Shown here in pieces: positions 9,901 through 19,046 of a stretch of DNA of 64,000 nt. Below the pieces are notes generated by a model. The model was given only the letters and a program-made list of their open reading frames with translations, was not told where the DNA came from and did no database searches. The position numbers and the translations under genes are program-made. The stretch is taken from positions 1 to 64,000 of the forward strand of contig JAITMD010000002.1 of NCBI GenBank assembly GCA_031277535.1. Direction: 5' to 3'. Origin of the DNA: Flavobacteriaceae bacterium (lineage in GTDB: Bacteria > Bacteroidota > Bacteroidia > Flavobacteriales > Flavobacteriaceae). Position 1 is the first letter of the stretch, and every line of letters starts with the position of its first letter.

Positions 9901-12900
9901 TGTTTCTTCTACTATGAAAGGTGATTTAGTAGGAGAGGATGGAGTTATTGAGGTTAAAGGAGGAACAGATGTCTTGTTTGGTGATAATAATAAGAAAGTA
10001 ACTATTGAAATTAGACCTGGAGGGATTACATCTGCACATATTAAAAATGAGACAATTCAAAATGATGATATAGCAAATAAAGCTATAAAAGCAAGTAAAT
10101 TAGATGCAGAAGGAGAAGAAGTAGGAGCTATTGCAACAGTAAATGCAGATGGAACGGTTAGCTATCAAACTTTAACACCTGCTGTTATTAAGGATAAAGG
10201 TGATATTATAGTAAAAGATGGTATCACAGTATCAGAGAATGGAAAAGAAAAAGTATTAGCTAATGTTACTTTAGGGCTTGGAGAAGGAGCAGTGGCTCCA
10301 ACCAAACTTACTCCTGGAACAGATGGTAAGTTTATCTTAGTTACTAAAGGAGGAGTAGCACAATGGGTAGCTGCTACAGATACAATCATAGAAGAGGCTG
10401 TAAATAGTAATGAGACAGTAACTAAATTAGTAAATAAAGGAAAAGGAATTTATACTTATTACAATGAAGAAGCTGTAAAGAATACGACAGATGGAGTAGA
10501 TATTGATGTAAATTCATTGAAAATAGATAGTAGTAAACCTGGAGTATATGTGTTTAATGATTTAACATCAGACACTCCATTAGCAACTATTGATATCTCG
10601 AGAGATGTGATTCATAGCATTGTAACGATTTTAGGAGATACAAACGTTAAAGAAGAGGTATATAAAATAATAGCAAATCAAGGAAAAGCAATTACTTCAA
10701 AAGATAAATCATTAGCTATTCCTGATAATAATAAAGCAGGATTAGAAGGATTAGATATCGGAATTGCAAATGCTGGAGTAAAGACTGCTCATATTGCAAA
10801 TGGACAGGTTACTGCTGATAAATTGAAAGCAGATGGAGCTTCACAAGAGGGATTTGTTGCAACGGTTAATGCAGATGGTACAGTAAGTTATAAATCATTA
10901 ACAAGTACTGAAGTATCAGGAAAAGCAGCCGCTCTAAAAACAGATGGTATTATTCAAGTGGATAATGCAGATGCAAAAGCAGGAACCTTATTTAAAGAAG
11001 CTACCTTAAGTATTAAAGAAGGAGGAATTGGAACGATTCAACTTGGAAAAGATGCGGTTACAAACGATAAAATAGTTTCTAAAACCATTACAGCAGATAA
11101 ACTTTCATCTCAAGGAGTTGGTGAAAAGAAAATATTAATTAGTGGAGCTAGTGATGAAGTTGTTTGGGAAAGCTTATCGAATTTATCTGCTGAAGCAGCA
11201 GGTGACTTAAAAGGGGATGGTATTATACTAATTAAAAATACAGATAATACAACCAGTGGTGCAGGAGTGAAATCTTTGTTTAAAGGAGTAAATCTTAGTC
11301 TTGCAGATAAGGGAATAACTAATCAACAAATAGCAGATCAAACTGTTCTAATTGAAAATTTGAGTAATGCTGGAGCAGCAGGTGAGGATATGGTTATGGT
11401 TACCAATGATACAGGTGGCTTTAAATATGTAAGTAAAGCGGCTATTGTTCAGAATGGTGAAGACTTGGTTTTAGGAGCTGGATTAGAGTTTTTAGATGCA
11501 AATAAAGGAGATTCTGCTGTTTTTGTAAGAACAGAAATAGGTATAGCAAATTCTGGGATTACAGAGGCTAAATTAGCTAATGGATCGGTATCTACTGCTA
11601 AGATAACATCAGCTGTTCAAGGAGTAAATGCAGCAAATGGTGCTGTATTAACAGCAGATGGTTTAGGAGCTGTTACATATAAGAAAATTAATGAAAATGC
11701 TTTTGATGGAGGTGGTGCAAAATTGACGTCAAATGACAAATCTTTAACGATTCCTGATAATAAAGCAGTATTAAAAGATCTTGATATTAAAATTGCAGAA
11801 GGAGGAGTACAGACTAAACATATTGTAGCTGGTGCAGTAACTACAGAAAAAATTGCAGAAGAGAATGTTACAGCAGCCAAAATAAAAGGTGGAGTAGCTA
11901 AACAACTGTTGATTACCAATGATGGTGGTAAAGCAGAATGGGTAGATGCCTCTAATGCAATTATTGAAGAGATAATTCAGGCTAATGAGTCTATAACGCT
12001 TTTAACAGATAATAACGATGGTACTTTTACATATAAAAATGAAAAAAATATTGTAGAAGGTAGTGAAGGTGTGATGTTTAATGCAAACACACTGAGAATT
12101 GAAAATTTAGTGCCTGGGAAGTATGTTTTTTATGACAAATTTAATGATATTCCATTAGCAACTATTGATATTCAACAAACGATTATTGATAATATTATAG
12201 AATTACTAAAAGAGGTAAATGTCAAAGAAGAAATATATAAAACAATTGCAGCACAAGGGAAAAAGGTTAGTACAGATGCTTCATTAAGTGTAACAGGAGG
12301 TGATCAAGCAGTCTTAAATCCTATGACTATTTCTCTTAGAGATGGTGGAGTAACAACTACTAAAATAACTTCAACAGTACAAGGAAACAATGCTGTGGAG
12401 GGAACTGTATTGACAGCAGATGGACAAGGAAATGTAGCATTCAAGTCATTAGTTGATGTAGCTTCTACACAAGGAAAAGCAATTACTTCTACAGGAAAGT
12501 CTCTTGAGATTGTAGGAAACAAAGCTGCATTACAGAATTTGAATATTGATGTGGCAAGTGAAGGAATTAAAACCAATCACATAGCTGCAAAAGCAGTTAC
12601 AGTTAATAAAATTGGAACAACAGAATCTGCAGGTAAGGTTCTGACTTCTAACGGAACTGGTGGTGCGGAATTCCAAAGCTTAGGTCAAGTAATAGGAGAT
12701 AGTGGAAAGGCTATAACAGCTGGCCCTGCAATTAAAATTACAGGAGGAGAACATGCTGTATTAAATGATGTAGAACTTGATATAGAAAAAGGAGGAATTA
12801 CAGAGGAGAAGTTAGCAGAGAATGCTGTTACCACTACTAAAATTAAAAACCGTTCTGTTACAGCTGAGAAAATAGTAGGAGAAAAAGCAAAGCAAATTCT

Positions 12901-15900
12901 TGGAACAGATGATAGTGGTATAACAAAATGGATGGATATAGAGGATGATATTTTAAAATTACTTATCCGTACAAATGAATCACAGACTTTTATAAAAGAT
13001 AATAAAAATGGAACATTTACTTATTATGGCGAAGCTGAATTTGATTATAAAGGTAAATTAAAACCAAATGCAGTAGGAGTAACTTTTAACGCTAATACAC
13101 TATCTATTGATAGTTCTAAACCAGGTATCTTTGTTTTTAAGGATCAATTTGATAAATCTGGGGAGAGAGTAATTGCAACAATTGATACACGTGCAAAGTC
13201 TATTATCTTTGAAGATAATTCTACTATTGGTTATACGAATGTAGAAGAGGCAATTACTAATATCAATCAAAAGATAGAGAATTTAGAAAAGCTTGAAATT
13301 ACTAAGGCTCCTCTATCAGGTCAGGGGATATTAGTTAATGGAAAAGAAAGCGAAACAGATGTTCTCTTTAAAGATGTTACGTTGAGTATTGCTGATGAGG
13401 CAGTTACTCCAGCTAAGATTAAAGGAGGAGCTGCAAAACAGTTATTGGTAACGGATAACAATGGCAAAACAAAATGGGTAGATGCTTCTGATGATATTAT
13501 CAAAGAAGTATTTAATACCCAAGAAACAGTTACAGTGTTAATGGATAATTCCGATGGAACATTCACTTACTTCAACGAAAGTAATTTTGATAAAGATGGA
13601 AATCTTATAGGTGCAGGAATTACATTTGATGCAAATACTTTATCTATTGTACCAGCAGACAAAGGGAAGTATAATTTCTTTGATAAATCAAGTACAGATC
13701 CTATTGCAACAATTGATGTAACAGGAACAGTAATTGAAAATATCAAAGAGATTCTAAATAATACAACGGTACAGAATGATATTTATACAGCTATTGCTAA
13801 TCAAGGGAAAAAAGTATCAGGAGATGATGCGATAGAGGTAATAGGTGGAGATAAAGCAGCTTTACAAGAAATGTCTATTTCTTTAAAAGACAAATCGATT
13901 ACAGAAGGCAAGTTGTTTGCAGGAAAAGATAAAGCAAATTATGTTCCAGTAGTACAAAATGATGGTTCTGTAAAATATCAACCAATGACAGCTGTTGTAA
14001 CAGGTCAAATGTTAAATGTTGATACTTCATTAGAAGTAACAGGAGAAGCTGCAACTGCTTTATTAAAAGAGTTGAGTTTAAAAGTAAAAGAAGGCGGAAT
14101 TACAAATACTCATATTAAAAACTTAGCGGTTACAACAAATAAAATTAGTTCTATAGGGGCTGAAAGAGGAGCATTACTTGTAGCTGATGGATCAGACAAT
14201 GCGAACTTTGTTTCTGCTAAAGATGCAATTGCAACAGCTATGAATGGTGATATTGTAGGTAAGGATGCTATAGAGGTAATAGGTGGAGAGAATGTATTGT
14301 TAGGAGATGTAGATACATCTGTAACTTTAGTACTAAAAGATGGAGGTGTAAAAGGAACACATATAGCAGCTGAAACTGTTCAGAATATTAATATTAAGAA
14401 CAAAACAATTGAAGCAACTAAATTAAATGCTGGTAACACTGGAGTAGATAATAGAGTAGCGATTGCTAATGGAACAGGAGACGTAGTGTATCAAGCTTTG
14501 TCTGCTAATGTACTTTCAAACAAAGGAGCAATTAAAACAGATGATATTATCCATGCAGATAACGGTGCTGATAAAGTATTAGCAGATGTTAAGTTAAGCA
14601 TTAATGACAATTCTATTACAGCAAGTAAATTAAATGCAGAGAATGCCGCTTCAGGAGCTGTTTTAACAGTAGATGCTAATGGAAAAACAGTGAGTTATTT
14701 ACCATTAACAGCTAATACAATTAGTAATAAAGGAAATATTACTACAGATGGAGTAGTAACTGTAGTTGATGGAGTAGGTAAAGTGCTATCTGATGTTAAG
14801 TTAGGAATTCAGGATAAAGCAATTGATACGAAGCATATTGCTGATAAAGCAGTGAAAAATGAACAATTAGCTCCTTTAGCTGTAACTGCAGATAAGATAT
14901 CTTCAGCAGGTATTATGGCAAAAAGTGTTTTAATTAGTGGTGCTGAAAATGATGTATTCTGGGGAGAGTTAAAAGATATAGTAACAAATACAGCAGGTAA
15001 TTTAACAACAGATGGTATTATTACTTTAACTAAAGGAACTGGTGTTAATACATTATTAGCAGATGCTGAACTAAGTATCAAAGCTAATAGTATTACAAAA
15101 GATAAATTAAGTTCAAAAGAGGGAGCAACTAATGTAGCAAGAGATTATATATTAGTAACTGATGGAAATGGCGGATTTGATTATGTTGTCAAACAAGCAG
15201 TACAAGCAGGTGGAGAGGACTTAAGAGTTGGTTCAGCTTTAGAGTTTACGCAAGGTGATGGATTAAACACTGTTTTAGTACCTACAACAATGGATGTGAA
15301 AAATGCAGGTATATCTACAGAGAAATTACAAGATAAAGCAGTAACAACGGCTAAAATCTCTTCTGGAGATGCTGTTGCAAATAGTGTGTTGACTGCAAAA
15401 GGTAGTGGAGTTGTAGCTTATGAATTGTTGAGTAGCACGGCTTTTGAAGGAAAAGGAGCAGCTTTAAAATCAGATAACTCAATTCTTGTTTCTGATACAG
15501 GTAAAAATGCGCTATTAAAAGAAGCAACTATTTCTATTGCAAACGATGGGGTAGATAATAAACACATTAAAGCGAATGCTGTAACTAACGATAAGATAAG
15601 TTCTAAAGTTGCTGATAAAAATGCTGGAAATGGAGCTGTTTTAACAGCTGACGGAAATGGAAACACAAAGTTCCAGTCTTTCTCAGAAGTTGCAACTACA
15701 CAAGGTAAAGCAGTGACTTCTACAGATGGTTCACTTACTGTAACAGATAAAAATAAAGCAGCGTTGCAAGATTTGAATATTACTGTAGCAAAAGATGGAA
15801 TTAAAAATAGTCATATTGCTCCATTACAAGTGACAGCTGATAAAATTGGTACAGGAGATATTACAGCAGGTTTGGTATTGACAGCTGATGGGCAAGGTAA

Positions 15901-17287
15901 GGCAAGTTTTACCACGTTAGAACCTGCTTTGAATCAAGTAGGAAAGAAGATGACAGAAGGAGCTGGAATTAAAATTGTAGGAGGAGATAAAGCAGCCTTG
16001 AAAGACGTAACAATTAGTGTAGCTGATGGAGGAATTAATACAGTGAAGTTGGCAGCTAATGCGGTAACAGTAGATAAAATTAGTTCAAAAGTAAATACAA
16101 CAAATGCTAAAAATGGACAAGTATTAACTGCTGATGGTAATGGTAATGTAACATTTAAAGAAGTAGCTACACAAAGTGTTTCTACAGGAACATTAACAGG
16201 TAATGGTCCAATTAGTGTAAGTGATGGAAAAGATGTAGTTCTTAAAGATGTAACATTAGATATTAACGCAAAATCAATTACTGGAACTCACATAGCAAAC
16301 AGAACAATATCATACCTTAATATTAAAGAAGGAACTATTGGTAATGTTGAATTAGCAACTGGAGCAGTTAGAACTGATAAAATATTGAATAATCAGGTTA
16401 CTACAGAAAAAATAGCAGACGCCAATGTAACTACAGCTAAAATAGCAGATGCCAATGTAACAACAGTTAAAATAGCAGATGGAGCTGTTAGTAGAGTTAA
16501 AATAGAAAATCTTGCAATTGATAATAATAAAATTGCTAACAACACAATTAGTGGTGGAAAACTTATTGATAAAGCAGTTGTTCCTAAAAAGATGGGATCA
16601 GATAATGCTCCTGTTGGTTATGTGTTAACAGCAGAAGCAGGTGGTACAGTAGCTTTTAAAGCTCCTACTGGAAGTAGTGTGACTAAAAAGAATATTTCAA
16701 AGTCAGGTACTATTGAAGCAACCAAAGGAGCAACAGGTTCTGTTTTAGAAGATGTACAATTAGAAGTTTTAGGTAGTAGTCTTACAGGTGATCACATTAA
16801 ATACAATACCATACAATATAAAAATATGGCTTCGAATGCGGTTCAAGGAGATGTTATAAAAGACGAAAGTGTAGTACCAGAGAAATTAAGTTCTGAAGAT
16901 AAAAAAGGTACTATTGCCCCAGAAGGATATGTATTAATGGCTGATGGAAAAGGGGCTGCATCCTTTAAAAAGGCAAAAGGCGGAGAATCAGGATTCTTTT
17001 ATGCTCCATCCTTTACTGTAGATATTAAAGCAGGAGAAAAAGGGGATGTTGATGTACACCAAATGTACGTAGATCAGTTTGATGGTGCATTGTCATCTCG
17101 ACAAGGAGCAAAATTAAATACTTATGATTATAACGAATTAGATTTCTTTGTGGTGTATTATGATAGCGATGTATTTGAGGATGTAAGAATAGATGGAGGA
17201 GGAGTTTTGTATTATACAGTAAAGAAAAACCCTGTGATTACAGCAAAAACTTATTTTAATGTTGTAATGCAGTTACAAGACAATTAG
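6908..17287 (+). CDS. Giant secreted repeat protein, 3459 aa
   Basis: The ATG at 6908 gives a signal peptide (MNRRKIMLGALLLVSGVAFS), then the fibre-type head found in many Bacteroidota surface proteins: VGVGIKEPHKSTLLHLENK, GVLIPNV, LLVYNT, GFYYWKG. The body alternates AVTTDKI-type decapeptides, LTADGxG strands, AVLxDVxLxI strands and a ~150-residue module starting (D/E)IIKxxxxxNExVTxL with (N)GTFTYYNE. I count eight copies of that module, starting near residues 265, 467, 630, 817, 1158, 1684, 2014 and 2196. An 11-decapeptide array precedes the C-terminal ~95-residue domain shared with the upstream paralogue. The inferred role is a very long surface fibre or adhesin. Size and repetition make it prone to recombination. 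No catalytic motif or T9SS sorting domain was seen. Confidence 0.9.
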   Translation: MNRRKIMLGALLLVSGVAFSQVGVGIKEPHKSTLLHLENKQNDYRGVLIPNVPLEDSKDGKIINKGNILNSLLVYNTTEGKGVTPGFYYWKGTEWVRVIDSKDILDNLDNFPKNKTMAVRKEKNIDVLYVEDTKGNVVSVPLKDINIVTTLEDKGNGKYTFTNEEGTKTTIDVTGSVVNNISEILNDTKVQNDIYNTVAAQGKAATASDGSIKIDNGGQAVLNAMQIAVANQGITPEKIAPGKSTKQLLVTDAQGKVQWVDVTSDIIKDAIKHHEKVTVLENNGDGTLTYYNEHALDEKTGLPIIGKGVRFDANTLNIKERTDKKEKGIYDFYDGHTSLTNPLMTISTRANAIYFDDSTTVIEGDNLQEVIENITKKIEIAQGKRSSLSGEGILINGGKEVSESVLKEMKLTIADDAITSAKIKNGEVVTDKLRNEAVTVQKIKPGIDNYLLVTKNGKADWVPASDSVIKDVVKQNETVTVVVNNNNGTYSYYNEKSIDKDGNPIEGQGTLIDANTLSITDDSKGKYVFNDGNGEIATIDIKGTVITNIDEILSNSTVQETIFKTVAAKGKDVTAIDKSITIEHGNNAALNTMQIAVTDGGITPTKIEPGPDKYLLVTKNGKVDWVPATDEIIKEVIDTNEKITLLVVGKHAGTDEANGTFTYYNEAGVDVNGKPIDGKGVAFDSNTLRVVSTTDGKYNLFDGRSKDIPVATIDVAGTVINNIDEILTNTDVQNSIYTTVANKGKAVTSPNKSITVGGAGDKAVLNALELSIAKGGVGIDEIASAAVTPEKIAPGAKGQLLITNGAKEVQWINSDDEIIKDILKLNQAITILEDHGDGTFTYFNEAAFDSKGVFIPGSKGIKFNANTLRIENNGKGKYEFFDESDKAVPLATIDIQGTVIENITEILSKEEVQNEIFTTVAAKGKKMESNDGSMSITGGDKAVLNKVTINISQDGVKTDHIKDGAVTTDKISSEGATKNMILTADGLNKASFVSPTNVVSSTMKGDLVGEDGVIEVKGGTDVLFGDNNKKVTIEIRPGGITSAHIKNETIQNDDIANKAIKASKLDAEGEEVGAIATVNADGTVSYQTLTPAVIKDKGDIIVKDGITVSENGKEKVLANVTLGLGEGAVAPTKLTPGTDGKFILVTKGGVAQWVAATDTIIEEAVNSNETVTKLVNKGKGIYTYYNEEAVKNTTDGVDIDVNSLKIDSSKPGVYVFNDLTSDTPLATIDISRDVIHSIVTILGDTNVKEEVYKIIANQGKAITSKDKSLAIPDNNKAGLEGLDIGIANAGVKTAHIANGQVTADKLKADGASQEGFVATVNADGTVSYKSLTSTEVSGKAAALKTDGIIQVDNADAKAGTLFKEATLSIKEGGIGTIQLGKDAVTNDKIVSKTITADKLSSQGVGEKKILISGASDEVVWESLSNLSAEAAGDLKGDGIILIKNTDNTTSGAGVKSLFKGVNLSLADKGITNQQIADQTVLIENLSNAGAAGEDMVMVTNDTGGFKYVSKAAIVQNGEDLVLGAGLEFLDANKGDSAVFVRTEIGIANSGITEAKLANGSVSTAKITSAVQGVNAANGAVLTADGLGAVTYKKINENAFDGGGAKLTSNDKSLTIPDNKAVLKDLDIKIAEGGVQTKHIVAGAVTTEKIAEENVTAAKIKGGVAKQLLITNDGGKAEWVDASNAIIEEIIQANESITLLTDNNDGTFTYKNEKNIVEGSEGVMFNANTLRIENLVPGKYVFYDKFNDIPLATIDIQQTIIDNIIELLKEVNVKEEIYKTIAAQGKKVSTDASLSVTGGDQAVLNPMTISLRDGGVTTTKITSTVQGNNAVEGTVLTADGQGNVAFKSLVDVASTQGKAITSTGKSLEIVGNKAALQNLNIDVASEGIKTNHIAAKAVTVNKIGTTESAGKVLTSNGTGGAEFQSLGQVIGDSGKAITAGPAIKITGGEHAVLNDVELDIEKGGITEEKLAENAVTTTKIKNRSVTAEKIVGEKAKQILGTDDSGITKWMDIEDDILKLLIRTNESQTFIKDNKNGTFTYYGEAEFDYKGKLKPNAVGVTFNANTLSIDSSKPGIFVFKDQFDKSGERVIATIDTRAKSIIFEDNSTIGYTNVEEAITNINQKIENLEKLEITKAPLSGQGILVNGKESETDVLFKDVTLSIADEAVTPAKIKGGAAKQLLVTDNNGKTKWVDASDDIIKEVFNTQETVTVLMDNSDGTFTYFNESNFDKDGNLIGAGITFDANTLSIVPADKGKYNFFDKSSTDPIATIDVTGTVIENIKEILNNTTVQNDIYTAIANQGKKVSGDDAIEVIGGDKAALQEMSISLKDKSITEGKLFAGKDKANYVPVVQNDGSVKYQPMTAVVTGQMLNVDTSLEVTGEAATALLKELSLKVKEGGITNTHIKNLAVTTNKISSIGAERGALLVADGSDNANFVSAKDAIATAMNGDIVGKDAIEVIGGENVLLGDVDTSVTLVLKDGGVKGTHIAAETVQNINIKNKTIEATKLNAGNTGVDNRVAIANGTGDVVYQALSANVLSNKGAIKTDDIIHADNGADKVLADVKLSINDNSITASKLNAENAASGAVLTVDANGKTVSYLPLTANTISNKGNITTDGVVTVVDGVGKVLSDVKLGIQDKAIDTKHIADKAVKNEQLAPLAVTADKISSAGIMAKSVLISGAENDVFWGELKDIVTNTAGNLTTDGIITLTKGTGVNTLLADAELSIKANSITKDKLSSKEGATNVARDYILVTDGNGGFDYVVKQAVQAGGEDLRVGSALEFTQGDGLNTVLVPTTMDVKNAGISTEKLQDKAVTTAKISSGDAVANSVLTAKGSGVVAYELLSSTAFEGKGAALKSDNSILVSDTGKNALLKEATISIANDGVDNKHIKANAVTNDKISSKVADKNAGNGAVLTADGNGNTKFQSFSEVATTQGKAVTSTDGSLTVTDKNKAALQDLNITVAKDGIKNSHIAPLQVTADKIGTGDITAGLVLTADGQGKASFTTLEPALNQVGKKMTEGAGIKIVGGDKAALKDVTISVADGGINTVKLAANAVTVDKISSKVNTTNAKNGQVLTADGNGNVTFKEVATQSVSTGTLTGNGPISVSDGKDVVLKDVTLDINAKSITGTHIANRTISYLNIKEGTIGNVELATGAVRTDKILNNQVTTEKIADANVTTAKIADANVTTVKIADGAVSRVKIENLAIDNNKIANNTISGGKLIDKAVVPKKMGSDNAPVGYVLTAEAGGTVAFKAPTGSSVTKKNISKSGTIEATKGATGSVLEDVQLEVLGSSLTGDHIKYNTIQYKNMASNAVQGDVIKDESVVPEKLSSEDKKGTIAPEGYVLMADGKGAASFKKAKGGESGFFYAPSFTVDIKAGEKGDVDVHQMYVDQFDGALSSRQGAKLNTYDYNELDFFVVYYDSDVFEDVRIDGGGVLYYTVKKNPVITAKTYFNVVMQLQDN
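16271..16600 (+). repeat. 11 consecutive 30-bp decapeptide units
   Basis: Eleven exact 10-residue units run from KSITGTHIAN to KAVVPKKMGS. Two neighbouring units (ANVTTAKIAD and ANVTTVKIAD) are almost identical at DNA level, a sign of recent slippage or unequal exchange. The array sits where the upstream paralogue has its 15-unit array and ends in the same xxVxPxKMGS unit, so the two arrays are homologous but differ in copy number. Confidence 0.85.
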
Positions 17288-17298
17288 TAAGCATATTT

Positions 17299-17345
17299 AA
17301 AACTTGCTTTTACCTGAATATATTAGAAGTAAAAGCAAGTTTTTA
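17299..17345 (+). terminator. Hairpin terminator after giant gene
   Basis: AAAACTTGCTTTTAC (17299-17313) pairs perfectly with 17329-17343, followed by a short T run. It lies between the giant gene and its lectin partner, in the same place as the hairpin at 4832 in the first cassette, so lectin output may be set by read-through or by a separate promoter. Confidence 0.8.
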
Positions 17346-17403
17346 TGTTGTATAAGTAAGCAATTTACTTGATAAAAAGTAGTTTTAAGTTAAAAGAAAA
17401 ACA

Positions 17404-18885
17404 ATGAGAAATAAGATTTTATTCTTTTTTACTTTATTATGTGTTAGTGTTGTTTTTGCACAAAAAAAACCTGCAAGAGCATTTCCATATTCATTGAGTT
17501 TAGAAGGAACTCAGAAGCCTTATCAAATTATTGAAGATATTGGAGCATGGAATGATTCTGATGCTGAAAGATATACGAAGGAAGGTTTAGTATTAACAAC
17601 AACAAAAGGAGATAATTCAGCTTTTGCGTTGGACGAGATTCCTTTTACTTCTAATGATGGGGTTGTTGTAGAGTTTGAGTATGCCATGTACGGAGGAGAT
17701 AAGTATAACGGAGGCTATGGAGACGGAATGAGTTTCTTTATCTATGATGAAAGTAAAAAATTCTCCATAGGAAGTCACGGAGCAGGATTAGGATATACTT
17801 ACAGAGAATCTGATAGTCAATACCCAAGTTATAGAGCACCAGGTTTAGATGGTGCATATTTAGGAGTAGGACTTGACATTTATGGAGGATTTAATAAACG
17901 AGATTCTGCTATTAATGAAAAACGAGAGGGATTACCTGCTTCAGACCAATTGGTTAATTGGGGAAAACGAAGTGTATCTATTCGTGGAGGAATGCACGAA
18001 AATAACAGATATAAAGGATACCCTGTATTGTTTTCAACAACAAGAAGTTTTGGCATTAGTCCCAGTAAATCAGATACTACAGAAGCCGAATTAGATTTGA
18101 CTACAGGTAATTATAAAACGAGTTATAGTTCCCGCTATAATGATTTTGATGTTAGAGGAGGTGATTCAGATTATCCTTATTTTCAAAAGTTTACCATAAC
18201 CATATTGCCCAAAGGAAACGATGGAAGTCTTGTTACCATCTATTTTAATCGATGGCTGGTGGTGGATCGGTTTTTCTATCCCAATGAATTTAAAACATTG
18301 GATAAAGACGGCAAATTATACACCTTCAAAACAAAGTTTCCTAAAAGTTTTAAGATAGGGTTTGCAGGATCATGTGGATCGGCAAGTCAAGTTCAAATAG
18401 TGAAAAATGTAACAGTATCTTTGCCTTTTGGACCTCAAACCTATGATACAGATATATCTTATTGTAGTGATGCCAGTGAAGGAGCTATTACATTTGACCC
18501 TTTAGATTATGCTCGTTTTTATATAGGAACAATAGATAATCCAGACTATGGAGATAGTGATAAGTATATCGATAAAAATAGTTTTAGATTTGAAGATGAA
18601 TATGGATACCCGTTGAGTAATCCGCATGAATATACAGAGCCAGGTGTAGGAACTTGGAAATATAATGCAAGTACAAGAGAAGTTACTTTTACTCCTGCCA
18701 GTAAGGATATAGACGAAGGAGAATATATAATATATTATTCAGCTAAGAGTGTTGGGGGGGTCAATAGCCCGTTTGGATCTGAAAATTACAGAAGTAGACC
18801 TACTCCAATAAAATTGACTGTTGAACATTGTGAGAAGAAAGTAACAATTAATCCGAATCTACCTATCAAGGTAAGAAAGAGATAA
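17404..18885 (+). CDS. Secreted L-type-lectin-like protein, paralogue of the 4876 gene
   Basis: The 493-aa product begins with a signal peptide (MRNKILFFFTLLCVSVVFAQ). The lectin-like fold shows in the same order as in the first copy: VEFEYAMYGG, GDGMSFFIYDES, LGYTYRES, GLDGAYLGVGLDIYGGF, a strand starting SIRGG, then a YFQKFTITILP strand. The last ~140 residues form an Ig-like region with cysteines near residues 355 and 481. Similarity to the 4876 gene is clear along the whole length but moderate, so the duplication is old. A glycan-binding role at the cell surface is inferred from the fold. It lies 116 bases after the 3459-aa repeat protein, separated by a terminator hairpin. Confidence 0.8.
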   Translation: MRNKILFFFTLLCVSVVFAQKKPARAFPYSLSLEGTQKPYQIIEDIGAWNDSDAERYTKEGLVLTTTKGDNSAFALDEIPFTSNDGVVVEFEYAMYGGDKYNGGYGDGMSFFIYDESKKFSIGSHGAGLGYTYRESDSQYPSYRAPGLDGAYLGVGLDIYGGFNKRDSAINEKREGLPASDQLVNWGKRSVSIRGGMHENNRYKGYPVLFSTTRSFGISPSKSDTTEAELDLTTGNYKTSYSSRYNDFDVRGGDSDYPYFQKFTITILPKGNDGSLVTIYFNRWLVVDRFFYPNEFKTLDKDGKLYTFKTKFPKSFKIGFAGSCGSASQVQIVKNVTVSLPFGPQTYDTDISYCSDASEGAITFDPLDYARFYIGTIDNPDYGDSDKYIDKNSFRFEDEYGYPLSNPHEYTEPGVGTWKYNASTREVTFTPASKDIDEGEYIIYYSAKSVGGVNSPFGSENYRSRPTPIKLTVEHCEKKVTINPNLPIKVRKR

Positions 18886-18956
18886 AAGGTAAGAAAGAGA
18901 AAGTAAACAAAGAAGATCGATGATAATTTGAATACTTTTTTGAGTTCGAAAAATAG

Positions 18957-18987
18957 AAAGCGGGAAGCCCATTGGCTTCCCGCTTTT
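18957..18987. terminator. Bidirectional terminator
   Basis: AAAGCGGGAAGCC (18957-18969) pairs perfectly with 18974-18986 around a CATT loop, with A-rich and T-rich flanks. It separates the convergent lectin gene and the minus-strand island gene ending at 19047, so it can serve both. Confidence 0.9.
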
Positions 18988-19046
18988 GTTTAACTCCTTG
19001 TTTGAAGTGTGGTTATTTGTATGGATTTTTGTTAGGTTATATCGTT

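Noticed and set aside
17873..18094. Plus-strand ORF overlapping the second lectin gene in another frame
   Set aside because: It lies wholly within a well-supported gene and has no family features.
18868..18903. Direct duplication of AAGGTAAGAAAGAGA at the end of the second lectin gene
   Set aside because: It is a short local duplication with period 18 across the stop codon; no functional meaning is apparent.
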